In this document: piece by piece, positions 46,124 through 54,537 of the stretch
Layout: each line of letters opens with the position of its first letter
How positions within the stretch are numbered: the stretch's first letter is position 1
From: Flavobacterium sp. ALJ2
GTDB taxonomy: Bacteria > Bacteroidota > Bacteroidia > Flavobacteriales > Flavobacteriaceae
NCBI RefSeq assembly: GCF_015594725.1
Contig: NZ_JADNRC010000001.1
Span: 62,001-126,000, forward strand
DNA length: 64,000 bases
Reading direction: 5' to 3'
Position numbers and translations under genes: made by a program
Notes under the pieces: generated by a model
Database searches by the model: none
Told to the model about the DNA's origin: nothing
The model's input: only the letters and a program-made list of their open reading frames with translations

Positions 46124-46154
46124 AATTTGCCTTAAATGAGGGCGGTTTTAGCAA
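46117..46154. terminator. bidirectional hairpin spanning two convergent stop codons
   Basis: TTGCTAAAA (46117-46125) and TTTTAGCAA (46146-46154) are perfect arms, with an inner GCC/GGC stem. The thioesterase stop (46121-46123) and the YigZ stop (46148-46150) both lie inside the arms, each as TGC TAA. It probably terminates both genes. Confidence 0.6.
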
Positions 46155-46780
46155 GATTTCACATCTATTTCAAACATTGAATCAAAAATGTCGAATACCA
46201 TTTCGGCATTTTTTTTGCGTACTTGAACTGTTATTTTGCCAATTGGCAGTCCAGAAACCTCGTTTATTTCCATTTCTTGGGATATAATTTCTAGTTTCTT
46301 TTCTTTAATTACCCGCATTACTTTATTCATGTTTTTATAGTCAAAAGAAATTAAAAATCGAACATCAATCGTTTTTTTGATAATTTCACAAACTTCTAAT
46401 GTCATTTGTGCTGTCGTTCGGTATGCTGCAATTAGGCCTCCAACACCTAATTTTATCCCTCCATATATGCGTACAATAACAATAAGGATGTTTGTAACGT
46501 TAAAAGATTGGATTTGTCCATAAATAGGCATCCCTGCCGTATTGCTCGGCTCTCCATCATCATTAGCTCTGTAGCTTACAGTAGGTTCAATTCCTAATTG
46601 ATAGGCATAGCAATAATGTACTGCATTTGGATGTTGTTTCTTTAAAGTTTCAATAATGGGTTTAACTTCTTCTTCAGATGTTATGGGGTAAGCATAGCCA
46701 AAAAACTTGCTGCTCTTTTCTTTATATAAGACTTCTTCCGAAGTGGAAGCTATCGTTTGGTAGTTGTCTTTGATTTCCAA
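46148..46780 (-). CDS. YigZ/IMPACT family protein
   Basis: Protein of 210 residues with the IMPACT N-terminal domain: EVLYKEKSSKFFGYAYPITSEEE, HPNAVHYCYAY, RANDDGEPSNTAGMPI, and VIVRIYGGIKLGVGGLIAAY, all hallmarks of the YigZ (UPF0029) family. The second, smaller DUF1949-type domain covers about 135-205. Its role is uncertain. Eukaryotic IMPACT regulates eIF2-alpha kinase, and bacterial members may bind RNA or ribosomes. It lies 9 bases after the HAD phosphatase, in the ribD operon. Confidence 0.92.
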   Translation of the reverse strand: MEIKDNYQTIASTSEEVLYKEKSSKFFGYAYPITSEEEVKPIIETLKKQHPNAVHYCYAYQLGIEPTVSYRANDDGEPSNTAGMPIYGQIQSFNVTNILIVIVRIYGGIKLGVGGLIAAYRTTAQMTLEVCEIIKKTIDVRFLISFDYKNMNKVMRVIKEKKLEIISQEMEINEVSGLPIGKITVQVRKKNAEMVFDIFDSMFEIDVKSC

Positions 46781-46789
46781 GATTATTTT

Positions 46790-47392
46790 TTAAATTATTT
46801 TTTTGTCAAATAAATCTACGACATCTTCTTTTCCTACTTGTAGGGTCCATACTTGAAGCCCTAATTCGGCTGCAGCATTGGTGTTTTCGATTTTGTCGTC
46901 AACAAACAGTGTTCGTTTTGGGGATAGTTCGTGTTTGTTTATGATGTAGTTATACGCTTCGTGATTTGGTTTTCTCATTCCAATTTCGAACGAAAAATAT
47001 ACTTTTTCAAAACATTGGTAGAAATCACTGTAAAAAGAAATCCCCGTTTTATGTTCGAATGTTTTAATGTGAATTGAATCGGTATTGCTTAATAAGAATA
47101 GTCTATATTTTCCAGAAAGCATTTGAAGAAATTCTAGTCGATATAATGGGAAATCAAGTAAGACTGCATTCCAAGCATTGAGGATATCTTTTGCTGAAGC
47201 ATTTGGGATTTCTTTTTGAAATCCGGTTATAAATTCTTCGGGTGTGATGTTACCTGTTTCGAATTTAATATTCAGAAGATTTAGATTTTTGTTCCATTCC
47301 GATAGGCCAAGCTTTTTTAATTCATCAATTGTAGCTTGTTTGTCTAGGTTGATGAAAATATCTCCAAAATCAAATATAATAGTGTCAATCAT
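46790..47392 (-). CDS. HAD-superfamily phosphatase
   Basis: Haloacid-dehalogenase-like hydrolase of 200 residues. Motif I is IIFDFGDIFINL with nucleophile D8, motif II is LLSNTDSIH, motif III is the lysine in GMRKPNHEAY, and motif IV is FVDDKIENTNAAAEL. A helical cap lies between motifs I and II, as in subfamily IA. Being translationally overlapped with ribD (8 bases), it is a candidate for the missing 5-amino-6-(5-phosphoribitylamino)uracil phosphatase of riboflavin synthesis, which HAD enzymes perform. That link is by location only. Confidence 0.88.
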   Translation of the reverse strand: MIDTIIFDFGDIFINLDKQATIDELKKLGLSEWNKNLNLLNIKFETGNITPEEFITGFQKEIPNASAKDILNAWNAVLLDFPLYRLEFLQMLSGKYRLFLLSNTDSIHIKTFEHKTGISFYSDFYQCFEKVYFSFEIGMRKPNHEAYNYIINKHELSPKRTLFVDDKIENTNAAAELGLQVWTLQVGKEDVVDLFDKKII

Positions 47393-48440
47393 GGTTTCTA
47401 TCTTGTATTAATTTGTCTTTGCCGATGTAAATTGTTTTTGACTTTTTACTAGCAAATTCAGGAGCTTTGGTGCCTTTTGTAAAGTAAGTATCTCCAACAA
47501 AAAAACGACCTTCATCCCAAAGATTGATATCGATAAAGGTTTGTAAAGTTTGTAGTCCGCCTTCGATAATAATCGATTGAATTTGGTGCTTGTACAAAAC
47601 TGTAAGTATTTGTGGGATTATATTTTCTTTAAAATCAATTACTTCAAAGATAAGGTTTTCTTTTTCAATGGCAATTTTGGATTTTGTAAATACAATAGTT
47701 TTAACATCATTGTTAAAGATATGGCTGTCTTGCGGAATGCGATTATTTTGATCTAAAATTACCCGGACAGGATTATTTCCAGCCCAATCCCGAGTGTTTA
47801 ATTTAGGATTATCATCAATAACAGTTTGAGTTCCTACTAAAATGGCTTGTTCTTCGCTTCGCCATTTGTGTACTAATTGTCTAGAATATATATTCGTAAT
47901 CCAGATGGGTTCTCTTTTTAGTTTTACATCATTGTCTTTTTCGGGAGCTAGAAATCCATCTTTAGATGTTGCCCATTTTAAGATTATATAGGGTCTTTTT
48001 TGTTGATGAAATGTAAAGAAACGCTTGTTTAGCTCATTGCATTCATCTTCTAAAACACCAATGACAACTTTTTTCCCAGCCTCAAGAAGTTTTTTTATTC
48101 CTTTACCTGCAACTTTCTCATTTGGATCAACAGTTCCAACAACTACATTTGGAATCTCATTGATGATAATTAAATCACAACAAGGAGGTGTTTTTCCAAA
48201 ATGACTACAGGGTTCTAAACTTACGTAAATGGTTGCTTTTTTGAGTAACGATTTATCTTTAACAGCGTTTATAGCATTTACTTCGGCATGCGGTTCGCCT
48301 GCTTTTTTATGCCAGCCTTCTCCAATAATCGTATCATTATAAACGATAACGCTACCAACCATTGGGTTTGGGTAGGTAGTTCCTAAGCCATTTTTGGCAA
48401 GTTGAATGCAGCGTTTTATGTATTTTTCATGTATATTCAC
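47385..48440 (-). CDS. ribD: bifunctional riboflavin deaminase/reductase RibD
   Basis: Performs the second and third steps of riboflavin synthesis: deamination of the diaminopyrimidine, then NADPH reduction of the ribosyl chain. From GTG at 48440 it is 351 residues. The N-terminal deaminase has GEPHAEVNAI and the zinc cysteines in EPCSHFGKTPPCCDLI. The reductase follows from about residue 145 (RPYIILKWATSKDGFLAP), with IIIEGGLQTLQTFI near the end. The frame stays open to 48596, but those 52 extra codons do not belong to the family and the -7 box at 48445-48452 lies downstream of them. I therefore choose GTG, which gives NIHEKYIKRCIQLAKNGLGT after the initiator. The transcript may have little or no leader. 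Confidence 0.9.
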   Translation of the reverse strand: MNIHEKYIKRCIQLAKNGLGTTYPNPMVGSVIVYNDTIIGEGWHKKAGEPHAEVNAINAVKDKSLLKKATIYVSLEPCSHFGKTPPCCDLIIINEIPNVVVGTVDPNEKVAGKGIKKLLEAGKKVVIGVLEDECNELNKRFFTFHQQKRPYIILKWATSKDGFLAPEKDNDVKLKREPIWITNIYSRQLVHKWRSEEQAILVGTQTVIDDNPKLNTRDWAGNNPVRVILDQNNRIPQDSHIFNNDVKTIVFTKSKIAIEKENLIFEVIDFKENIIPQILTVLYKHQIQSIIIEGGLQTLQTFIDINLWDEGRFFVGDTYFTKGTKAPEFASKKSKTIYIGKDKLIQDRNHD

Positions 48441-48444
48441 AATG

Positions 48445-48452
48445 CAAAAGTA
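48445..48452 (-). promoter_or_regulatory. -7 box abutting the ribD GTG start
   Basis: The minus strand reads TACTTTTG, matching TAnnTTTG, with only 4 bases between its end and the GTG codon. Transcription would begin at or inside the start codon, suggesting a leaderless mRNA. Confidence 0.4.
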
Positions 48453-48688
48453 GTTATTTTTGAGTTCATGATTTAGTTTTGAAACTATCTTAAACGGCAA
48501 TGTTGTATACTCTATTGCGCATGATTTTTTTAACTCATAGAACCATACGTTTGTAAAGTCTAAAAAAAAATATTTTTCACATAAAATAAATCGCATAAGG
48601 CTATGTGAAAAAATTATGGTTTTTTTAGAATTCTTTGTAATTGTAAGTTTGAATTGATGTCTTTATGTGTTAAATGTTTTTTTACGAA

Positions 48689-48722
48689 TTGCATTCAACG
48701 AGTTAAAGTATATTTACTTTTG
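48689..48722 (+). promoter_or_regulatory. promoter of acetyltransferase gene
   Basis: TACTTTTG at 48715-48722 with a TTG 23 bases upstream (48689-48691) fits the TTG-N17-23-TAnnTTTG layout, 28 bases before the start at 48751. Confidence 0.5.
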
Positions 48723-48750
48723 TACTTTAAGTAAGATATAATAAGAAGAA

Positions 48751-49236
48751 ATGGAAAATTGGATTATCCGAAAAATAATAAAAGAAGACAATCAAGCCGT
48801 GGCACAATTAATAAGAGCGGTTTTTGATGAGTTGAATATTCCGAAAGTGGGAACTGCATACGAAGATTCATATTTAGATTTTATGTTTGAAGAATATAAT
48901 AAACCTAAATCAGTTTATTATGTGGTTGAAAATAATGGTAAAATCGTAGGATGTGCAGGAATTGCTCCTTTAGAGAATGAAGCACCAACAATTTGTGAAT
49001 TGCAAAAGATGTATTTCTTGCCAGAAACACGTGGCTTAGGAATAGGAAGTAAAATGATGGAAAAATGCTTGGAAAGTGCTAAGGATTCTGGTTTTGAAAA
49101 TTGTTATATCGAAACGATGCCTTTTATGTATGCTGCTCAAAAATTATATAAAAAATCAGGTTTTGAATATCTTGATGCTCCAATGGGAAGCACAGGTCAT
49201 ACTTCATGCCCCGTATGGATGTTAAAAAAACTATAA
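48751..49236 (+). CDS. GNAT-family N-acetyltransferase
   Basis: Acetyltransferase of 161 residues. The N-terminal WIIRKIIKEDNQAVAQLIRAVFDE is followed by the central strand VVENNGKIVGCAGIAPL, the acetyl-CoA motif LPETRGLGIGSKMMEKCLE (Q/R-x-x-G-x-G/A as RGLGIG), and CYIETMPFMYAAQKLYKKSGF. It resembles MarR-linked or PhnO-like small acetyltransferases. Its substrate is unknown. It ends in HTSCPVWMLKK, a pattern common to this GNAT subgroup. The next gene, a broken lipoprotein gene, begins 5 bases after the stop. Confidence 0.88.
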   Translation: MENWIIRKIIKEDNQAVAQLIRAVFDELNIPKVGTAYEDSYLDFMFEEYNKPKSVYYVVENNGKIVGCAGIAPLENEAPTICELQKMYFLPETRGLGIGSKMMEKCLESAKDSGFENCYIETMPFMYAAQKLYKKSGFEYLDAPMGSTGHTSCPVWMLKKL

Positions 49237-49240
49237 GAAT

Positions 49241-50029
49241 ATGAAAAAACTAGCTATTGGAATTGTTTTAATTTCAATCCTGTTTTCTTGTAAAGATTCT
49301 AAAGAGATAAAAGCAGAGAAAAATATTGCAGTTACTGAGAAACCAGTTTAAAAAGATTCTATTCAGGAAAAAGAAGTAGTTTCTGATGAGGAGTTTAAAA
49401 ATGACTTTTATATTTTGTTGCCAAGAAGTTATAGCGGTGAAAATTCTGCAGGTTCTTTAACTAAAAAGTAGATTGATTTGTATGAACAGCATGGGGAGTA
49501 TTATTTAGGGAAGGCTGATTTTAAAATAGAAAAAGGATTCGACGACTGTTCGGGAGATTCTTTAGTGTCAATTATTTCTAAAAATAAAACAATCATTTTT
49601 ATGGAGTATCCTAGTTTGAAATTAGGAAAAACAAAGTCTTTAAAAATAAAGAAAGATAAAATATGGACAACAGAAAAAGTAACTAATACATTTAATAATA
49701 TCAATTACGTTTTGCGTGCCGAAGGCAAAGTGCTTTCTTCTGAAATAATTTCTGCGGATAATAATAAAGAAGAGGTTTTTAAGAAGGTTGCCAGCTATAA
49801 GTTGTACTTAACAGCAGGAAATACTACCGAAAAATTACTTTTAACAGAGCAGTCATTTAACGATACATTTGTAGTGTTGCTTTTTGCTGGGGATGGAAAA
49901 TTAGATTTTTATTTTTAGTGCAACAGAGATTATGAAGAGGAACGAGTAATTTTGTTCCTTTCATCAAAAGCCAAAAGTGAAGAAGCGATGAAAAGAGTTT
50001 CTGAAATTGCAGTGCAATTTGATTGCTAA
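49241..50029 (+). pseudogene. lipoprotein gene with three in-frame stops
   Basis: Reading frame +2 relative to 49239 stays coding-like throughout but carries TAA at 49349-49351, TAG at 49469-49471 and TAG at 49916-49918. The start MKKLAIGIVLISILFSCKD is a textbook lipoprotein signal with lipobox LFSC (C17). After the first stop comes KDSIQEKEVVSDEEFKNDFY, after the second IDLYEQHGEYYLGKADFKIE, and after the third CNRDYEEERVILFLSSKAKS to the end at 50029. An uninterrupted version would have 262 residues. All three lesions could arise by C-to-T change (CAA or CAG to stop). No family recognised. It directly follows the acetyltransferase and may have been cotranscribed with it. Confidence 0.75.
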
Positions 50030-50060
50030 TTGAACCTGCTTTTTAATAACAAATATAAAA

Positions 50061-50915
50061 ATGAAAATAAAACAATACAGAACGCAATTTATTCAAGAGC
50101 TTTCAGGAATTTATGATGTTCTGGAAGCGGAGAGTTTCTTCTATTTAATACTGGAAGAGAAACGAAACCTTAAACAAATAGATTTAGCTTTAAATCCAGG
50201 TTTGTCTTTTTCAGACGAAGAAATTGAAGATTGGAGTATTTTGGAGGCTGAATTAAAAAAGGAAATTCCGATACAATATTTATTAGGGAAAACTAATTTT
50301 TACGGATTGGATTTTGAGGTAAATTCGAATGTTTTAATTCCGCGACCAGAAACGGAAGAGTTGGTGGAGTGGATTATAAAAGGGAATTCAAAGATTGGAA
50401 AATCTCAAAATCTCAAAATTTTAGATATAGGAACTGGAAGTGGTTGTGTTGCAATTTCGTTGGCAAAGAATCTTCCTAAAGCTCAGGTTTTTGCAATCGA
50501 TGTTTCAGAAGGTGCTTTGGATACAGCTAAAAGGAATGCTATATCTAACGAAGTTTCGGTTACTTTTTTGCATCAAAACATTTTGGAAACAGAAGATTTA
50601 ATGCAAGAATTCGATGTTATAGTTTCGAATCCTCCTTATGTTCGGAATTTAGAAAAAGAAGAAATCAAGAAAAATGTTTTAGATAATGAGCCTCATTTGG
50701 CACTTTTTGTAGCGGATAATGATGCATTGATTTTTTACAAAAAAATAGCTGAATTGGCACAGAAAAATTTGGTAAAAAACGGAAGTCTTTACTTTGAAAT
50801 CAATCAGTATTTAGGGAAAGAAACAGTTGAATTACTTGAGAATCTAGGCTTTAAAAACATCGAATTGCGCAAAGATATTTATGACAATGATAGGATGATT
50901 TTTTGTAAAAAATAA
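50061..50915 (+). CDS. prmC: peptide chain release factor glutamine methyltransferase
   Basis: SAM-dependent enzyme that methylates the GGQ glutamine of RF1 and RF2. Length is 284 residues. The N-terminal helical substrate domain (1-80) is followed by the Rossmann methyltransferase domain with IPRPETEELVEWI, ILDIGTGSGCVAISLA and the amide-binding motif SNPPYVR. NGSLYFEINQYLG is near the C-terminus. Also known as HemK. It is not next to prfA here. A convergent permease gene lies downstream, with a long inverted repeat in between. Confidence 0.95.
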   Translation: MKIKQYRTQFIQELSGIYDVLEAESFFYLILEEKRNLKQIDLALNPGLSFSDEEIEDWSILEAELKKEIPIQYLLGKTNFYGLDFEVNSNVLIPRPETEELVEWIIKGNSKIGKSQNLKILDIGTGSGCVAISLAKNLPKAQVFAIDVSEGALDTAKRNAISNEVSVTFLHQNILETEDLMQEFDVIVSNPPYVRNLEKEEIKKNVLDNEPHLALFVADNDALIFYKKIAELAQKNLVKNGSLYFEINQYLGKETVELLENLGFKNIELRKDIYDNDRMIFCKK

Positions 50916-50946
50916 TTTTTTTGATAAGATATAAAAAGGTAAATGT

Positions 50947-50986
50947 GTATTTCTTGCAATGGTTTCTTTAATCTTGCAAGAAATAC
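50947..50986. repeat. 13-bp inverted repeat between convergent prmC and permease genes
   Basis: GTATTTCTTGCAA (50947-50959) and TTGCAAGAAATAC (50974-50986) are perfect arms around 14 bases. There is no T-run on either side. It could terminate weakly in both directions or be a regulatory palindrome. Confidence 0.45.
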
Positions 50987-51026
50987 GAAATACTGTGACT
51001 GATCCGGATAACTAACGAGCCCAAAG

Positions 51027-52271
51027 CTACTCGTAGCGCAAAGCTTCGATAGGATCAAGTTGAGATGCTTTTATTGCGGGATATAACCCAGAAACAACTG
51101 CAACCATAAAACTAGTACCGAAGGCAGCTAAAATTGCTCCCCAAGGAATTACGAAAACAAAATTCATAGCTGTAGCAAATGCGAAACCAACTAGAATTCC
51201 AAGGATAATTCCGACTAAGCCGCCTAATTGTCCGATTAGTAAAGTTTCGATGAAGAACTGAACGGCAATAGTTGTTTTTTTGGCGCCTAGCGCTTTACGA
51301 ACGCCGATTTCGCGTGTGCGTTCTGTTACCGATACAATCATGATATTCATTAAGGCAATCGATGAGCCTAGGATGGTAATGACGCTAATGATCCATGCAG
51401 CCCAGCCTAGATATTGTGTAATGCTTAGAATACGATTAATAAGGTCATCACTTCGTACAATGCCAAAATTATTATCACGAGTAGGACTTAATTTTCGAAC
51501 ACGGCGCATGGTACTCGTTGCGTTGTCTATAGCTTGGTCCAAGAGTTCTTTTTTAGAAACCATTATGCTTATAGTGTAATTTATATTTGGAGCGGTAAAT
51601 AAGGAACGTGCTACTTGTATCGGAATTAGTACTCGTAAATCCTGACTGTTTCCAAATGTGGACCCTTTTTCTTTTAGTACGCCAATTACCTTAAAACGTG
51701 CTCCGCGGATAGAAATAATTTTATCAATTGGATTTACGTCTTTTAATAGGTCTTTCATAAAATCAGAGCCCAATATACATACATAGGTGTTGTTTTCGAT
51801 ATCAAATTGATTAAAGGTTCTGCCTATGCTTGTTTCTAGACCTGAGTTACCAATAAAATGTTCGTCGACCCCCAGTACTTTAATTTCGGGATCGGTTTTA
51901 GTCGAGAGGTATTTTACTTCGGCAGTAGAAGTCGCTGTAAATGAAAGAGAAGTTTCTGTAAATGGGTATTTGTATTTATTTTTGAAAGCGATAGCTTCTG
52001 GATAAGAAATAATAGGATTGATGACTTCTCTTTCGTTACCACCGCGGTTTCTAACTTCGTTTTCGTACTGATTAATATTGAAGGTATTTGCTCCCATAGA
52101 AGCAAAATCGGTAGAGATAGTGTTTTCTAAAGCCGAAACTACGGTTAAGATTCCAACTAAAGCAGTGATACCGATTGCAATAATTAAAACGGTAAGAATC
52201 GTTCGTAATAATTGAGTTCGAATCGAACCAAATGCAATTCGGATATTTTCTTTGAATAATTTTAGCATCAT
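51027..52271 (-). CDS. MacB/FtsX-type ABC transporter permease
   Basis: Inner-membrane ABC subunit of 414 residues with the MacB layout: a helix at about 20-45 (LRTILTVLIIAIGITALVGI), a large periplasmic domain (about 46-280, starting ENTISTDFASMGANTFNINQ), then three helices at about 285-305, 340-370 and 375-400. The FtsX coupling signature TERTREIGVRKALGAKK is intact, and the C-terminal YPAIKASQLDPIEALRYE is typical. No ATPase gene lies next to it, so it must pair with a subunit encoded elsewhere. Substrate unknown. Met at 52271 and 52268 are adjacent. Confidence 0.92.
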   Translation of the reverse strand: MMLKLFKENIRIAFGSIRTQLLRTILTVLIIAIGITALVGILTVVSALENTISTDFASMGANTFNINQYENEVRNRGGNEREVINPIISYPEAIAFKNKYKYPFTETSLSFTATSTAEVKYLSTKTDPEIKVLGVDEHFIGNSGLETSIGRTFNQFDIENNTYVCILGSDFMKDLLKDVNPIDKIISIRGARFKVIGVLKEKGSTFGNSQDLRVLIPIQVARSLFTAPNINYTISIMVSKKELLDQAIDNATSTMRRVRKLSPTRDNNFGIVRSDDLINRILSITQYLGWAAWIISVITILGSSIALMNIMIVSVTERTREIGVRKALGAKKTTIAVQFFIETLLIGQLGGLVGIILGILVGFAFATAMNFVFVIPWGAILAAFGTSFMVAVVSGLYPAIKASQLDPIEALRYE

Positions 52272-52416
52272 ACTAGTTTGTCACGAAAATACAATTTTTG
52301 TTACAAGTTTGTTTTAGAACAGTCATTATTTATTTTAAAAAGTGAGATATTTGCATTCGATTTACAATTTTGAGAAATCTGAAAGCATAAGTCTAAAAAC
52401 TAAAATACTAAATTAA

Positions 52417-53790
52417 ATGGCATCTAAACCTAGTATTCCTAAAGGAACCAGAGATTTTTCACCAATAGAGGTGGCAAAACGTCAATATATCATTCAGATC
52501 ATAAAAAACAATTTCGAGAAATTTGGTTTCCAACCAATCGAAACACCTTCGTTTGAAAATTCGGAAACCTTAATGGGGAAATACGGAGAAGAGGGTGATC
52601 GCTTGATTTTTAAAATTTTGAATTCAGGGGACTATTTGTCTAAGGCAAATGAAGCGCATTTAGAAGCAAAAGACAGTACTAAATTAACGGCTAGTATTTC
52701 TGAAAAAGCGTTGCGTTATGACTTAACTGTTCCATTTGCGAGGTATGTGGTACAACATCAAAACGAAATAGAATTTCCTTTTAAAAGATATCAGATTCAG
52801 CCAGTTTGGCGTGCTGATCGTCCGCAGAAAGGACGTTTTAGAGAATTTTTTCAATGTGATGCCGATGTGGTTGGTTCTACATCATTGTGGCAGGAAGTAG
52901 AGTTAGTACAATTATACGATACTGTTTTTACTTCTTTGGGTTTAAATGGTGTAACGATAAAAATTAATAATCGAAAAATATTATCTGGAATTGCTGAGGT
53001 TATTGGTGCTTCGGATAAATTAATTGATTTTACAGTAGCGCTAGATAAGCTTGATAAAATAGGTGAAGATGGTGTGAAGAAAGAAATGATGGAGAAAGGA
53101 ATTTCGAAAGAAGCGCTCGTAAAAGTGCAGCCATTATTTAGTTTTTCAGGAACTATTTCGGATAAAATTAATCAACTCTCCGATTTATTATCTTCTTCAG
53201 AAGAAGGAATGAAAGGGGTGGAAGAATTACGTTTTATATGTGATAATGTTTCAAATTTAGGTTTGTCTACTGCAATTCTGGATTTGGATGTTACGCTTGC
53301 TCGTGGACTTAATTATTATACAGGAGCAATTTTTGAAATTGGAGCGCCAAAAACTGTTGCTATGGGGTCTGTTGGAGGTGGTGGAAGATATGACGATTTA
53401 ACTGGTATTTTTGGATTGAAAAATATGAGTGGAGTTGGAATTTCTTTTGGTTTAGATCGTATTTATTTAGTGCTTGAAGAATTACAATTGTTTCCAGAAA
53501 CTGTTGTGGCAACTTCTAAAGCGTTATTTATAAATTACGGTGATAAAGAAGCATTTTATGCGCTGAAAGCAATTCAACAATTAAGAAAAGAAAATATAAA
53601 AGTAGAGCTATATCCTGACAATGTCAAGGTTGGAAAGCAGTTTCAACATGCAGATAAACGTGCAATTCCTTTTGCTATTATTGCAGGTGAACAAGAGATA
53701 GAGTCAAATTCATATTCGCTTAAGAACTTATTAACCGGTGAGCAAGTTTCTGTTGATTTAGAAGGATTAAAAAAGGCTTTGTTAGATTAG
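52417..53790 (+). CDS. hisS: histidyl-tRNA synthetase
   Basis: Class II aminoacyl-tRNA synthetase of 457 residues. Motif 1 lies in [20 protein letters not shown]. Motif 2 is in [23 protein letters not shown]. HisA is [12 protein letters not shown], and motif 3 lies in [14 protein letters not shown] and [15 protein letters not shown]. The anticodon-binding domain occupies the last 90 or so residues. It includes the longer insertion seen in Bacteroidota. It is followed by a large palindromic element and then tRNA-Trp, on the same strand. Confidence 0.96.
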   Translation: MASKPSIPKGTRDFSPIEVAKRQYIIQIIKNNFEKFGFQPIETPSFENSETLMGKYGEEGDRLIFKILNSGDYLSKANEAHLEAKDSTKLTASISEKALRYDLTVPFARYVVQHQNEIEFPFKRYQIQPVWRADRPQKGRFREFFQCDADVVGSTSLWQEVELVQLYDTVFTSLGLNGVTIKINNRKILSGIAEVIGASDKLIDFTVALDKLDKIGEDGVKKEMMEKGISKEALVKVQPLFSFSGTISDKINQLSDLLSSSEEGMKGVEELRFICDNVSNLGLSTAILDLDVTLARGLNYYTGAIFEIGAPKTVAMGSVGGGGRYDDLTGIFGLKNMSGVGISFGLDRIYLVLEELQLFPETVVATSKALFINYGDKEAFYALKAIQQLRKENIKVELYPDNVKVGKQFQHADKRAIPFAIIAGEQEIESNSYSLKNLLTGEQVSVDLEGLKKALLD

Positions 53791-53795
53791 TTTTT

Positions 53796-53935
53796 AACCG
53801 TAAAGTGCACTAAGATTTAATTTTACTTCACGCATAGAAAACACAGAGTTCGCAAAGCCAGATAAATACAAAGCTTTGCGAACTTTGTATTTTTATACAA
53901 CTATACCTTTAAAATCTTAGCGTGCTTTGTGGTTA
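53796..53935. repeat. nested palindromic repeat element downstream of hisS
   Basis: Outer arms AACCGTAAAGTGCACTAAG (53796 on) and CTTAGCGTGCTTTGTGGTT (to 53934) pair along about 24 bases, most mismatches being allowed G-U pairs. An inner stem has ACACAGAGTTCGCAAAGC (53841-53858) against GCTTTGCGAACTTTGTAT (53873-53890), almost perfect. The motif AACCGCAAAG/GTTCGCAAAG is a familiar intergenic repeat of flavobacteria. It does not end in a T-run. Confidence 0.6.
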
Positions 53936-54053
53936 TTTTGCAGATTTTTTGTTTTGAAAGAAGAATGCAAAGTTTATAAAGCTTTGGTGGTGATTGTGTT
54001 AATGAATTATTAGTATTTATTAGCTTAAATCGGTTTAAATTTGCGAGAAATAA

Positions 54054-54085
54054 TTGGTGAGAAAGAAAAAAAAGCGTTTAATTTG
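54054..54085 (+). promoter_or_regulatory. probable promoter of tRNA-Trp
   Basis: TTG at 54054-54056, 21 bases, then TTAATTTG (54078-54085, 7 of 8 to TAnnTTTG). This spacing fits, and it places a start just ahead of the tRNA at 54098. Confidence 0.45.
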
Positions 54086-54097
54086 CGACCTTAAGTT

Positions 54098-54168
54098 ACG
54101 GGCGTAGTTCAAGGGTAGAATAGCGGTCTCCAAAACCGTTGATGGGGGTTCGAATCCCTCCGCCCGTG
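54098..54168 (+). tRNA. tRNA-Trp (anticodon CCA)
   Basis: A full cloverleaf folds. The acceptor stem is ACGGGCG with CGCCCGT, the D arm is GTTC/GAAT, and the anticodon stem GCGGT/ACCGT holds loop CTCCAAA with anticodon CCA. The T arm is GGGGG-TTCGAAT-CCCTC. Total 71 bases with discriminator G. CCA is not encoded. In many Bacteroidota it is followed by secE and nusG, but here a terminator comes next. Confidence 0.95.
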
Positions 54169-54230
54169 CAATAAAACGTTATTAATTACTTATCAGAGAC
54201 CCTCAGGGGGCTAAAGATAAAAAAAGTATA

Positions 54231-54266
54231 AAAAAAGCTTCGTCTGATAATAGGCGAAGCTTTTTT
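54231..54266 (+). terminator. terminator after tRNA-Trp
   Basis: AAAAAAGCTTCG (54231-54242) pairs with CGAAGCTTTTTT (54255-54266), a perfect 12-bp stem with a 12-base loop. From 54267 to 54480 no gene is seen. Confidence 0.85.
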
Positions 54267-54480
54267 AATATGGGTAAAGTTGAATTAATAATTTATTATA
54301 AAGCCGAAGCTAACCTTAAATCCAATTTTTGTTAGGTAAAAATTAATTTTGTAATTACCTCAAATGTATTTAATCTATATTGCAATTTTCTTAAAATTAT
54401 ATTAATTTTTTGAGAATATGATTGCTTTAGATCTATTAATTAGCAGTTGAATAAAATGAGATTTTGTCAAAAGATGACAA

Positions 54481-54513
54481 TTTGACATTTTATAAGATTT
54501 GGCAGTACTTTTG
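54481..54513 (+). promoter_or_regulatory. promoter of grpE-dnaJ
   Basis: TTTG (54481-54484), 21 bases, TACTTTTG (54506-54513): an exact match to the Bacteroidota TTTG-N19-21-TAnnTTTG promoter, the best in the window. It lies 25 bases before the Met at 54538. Confidence 0.75.
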
Positions 54514-54537
54514 CAATCCATAGAAAAGAATAAAAAA

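Noticed and set aside
49349..49471. Selenocysteine or pyrrolysine decoding at the TAA/TAG codons
   Set aside because: There is no TGA, no adjacent recoding hairpin, and no reason from the family. TAA is not used for either amino acid.
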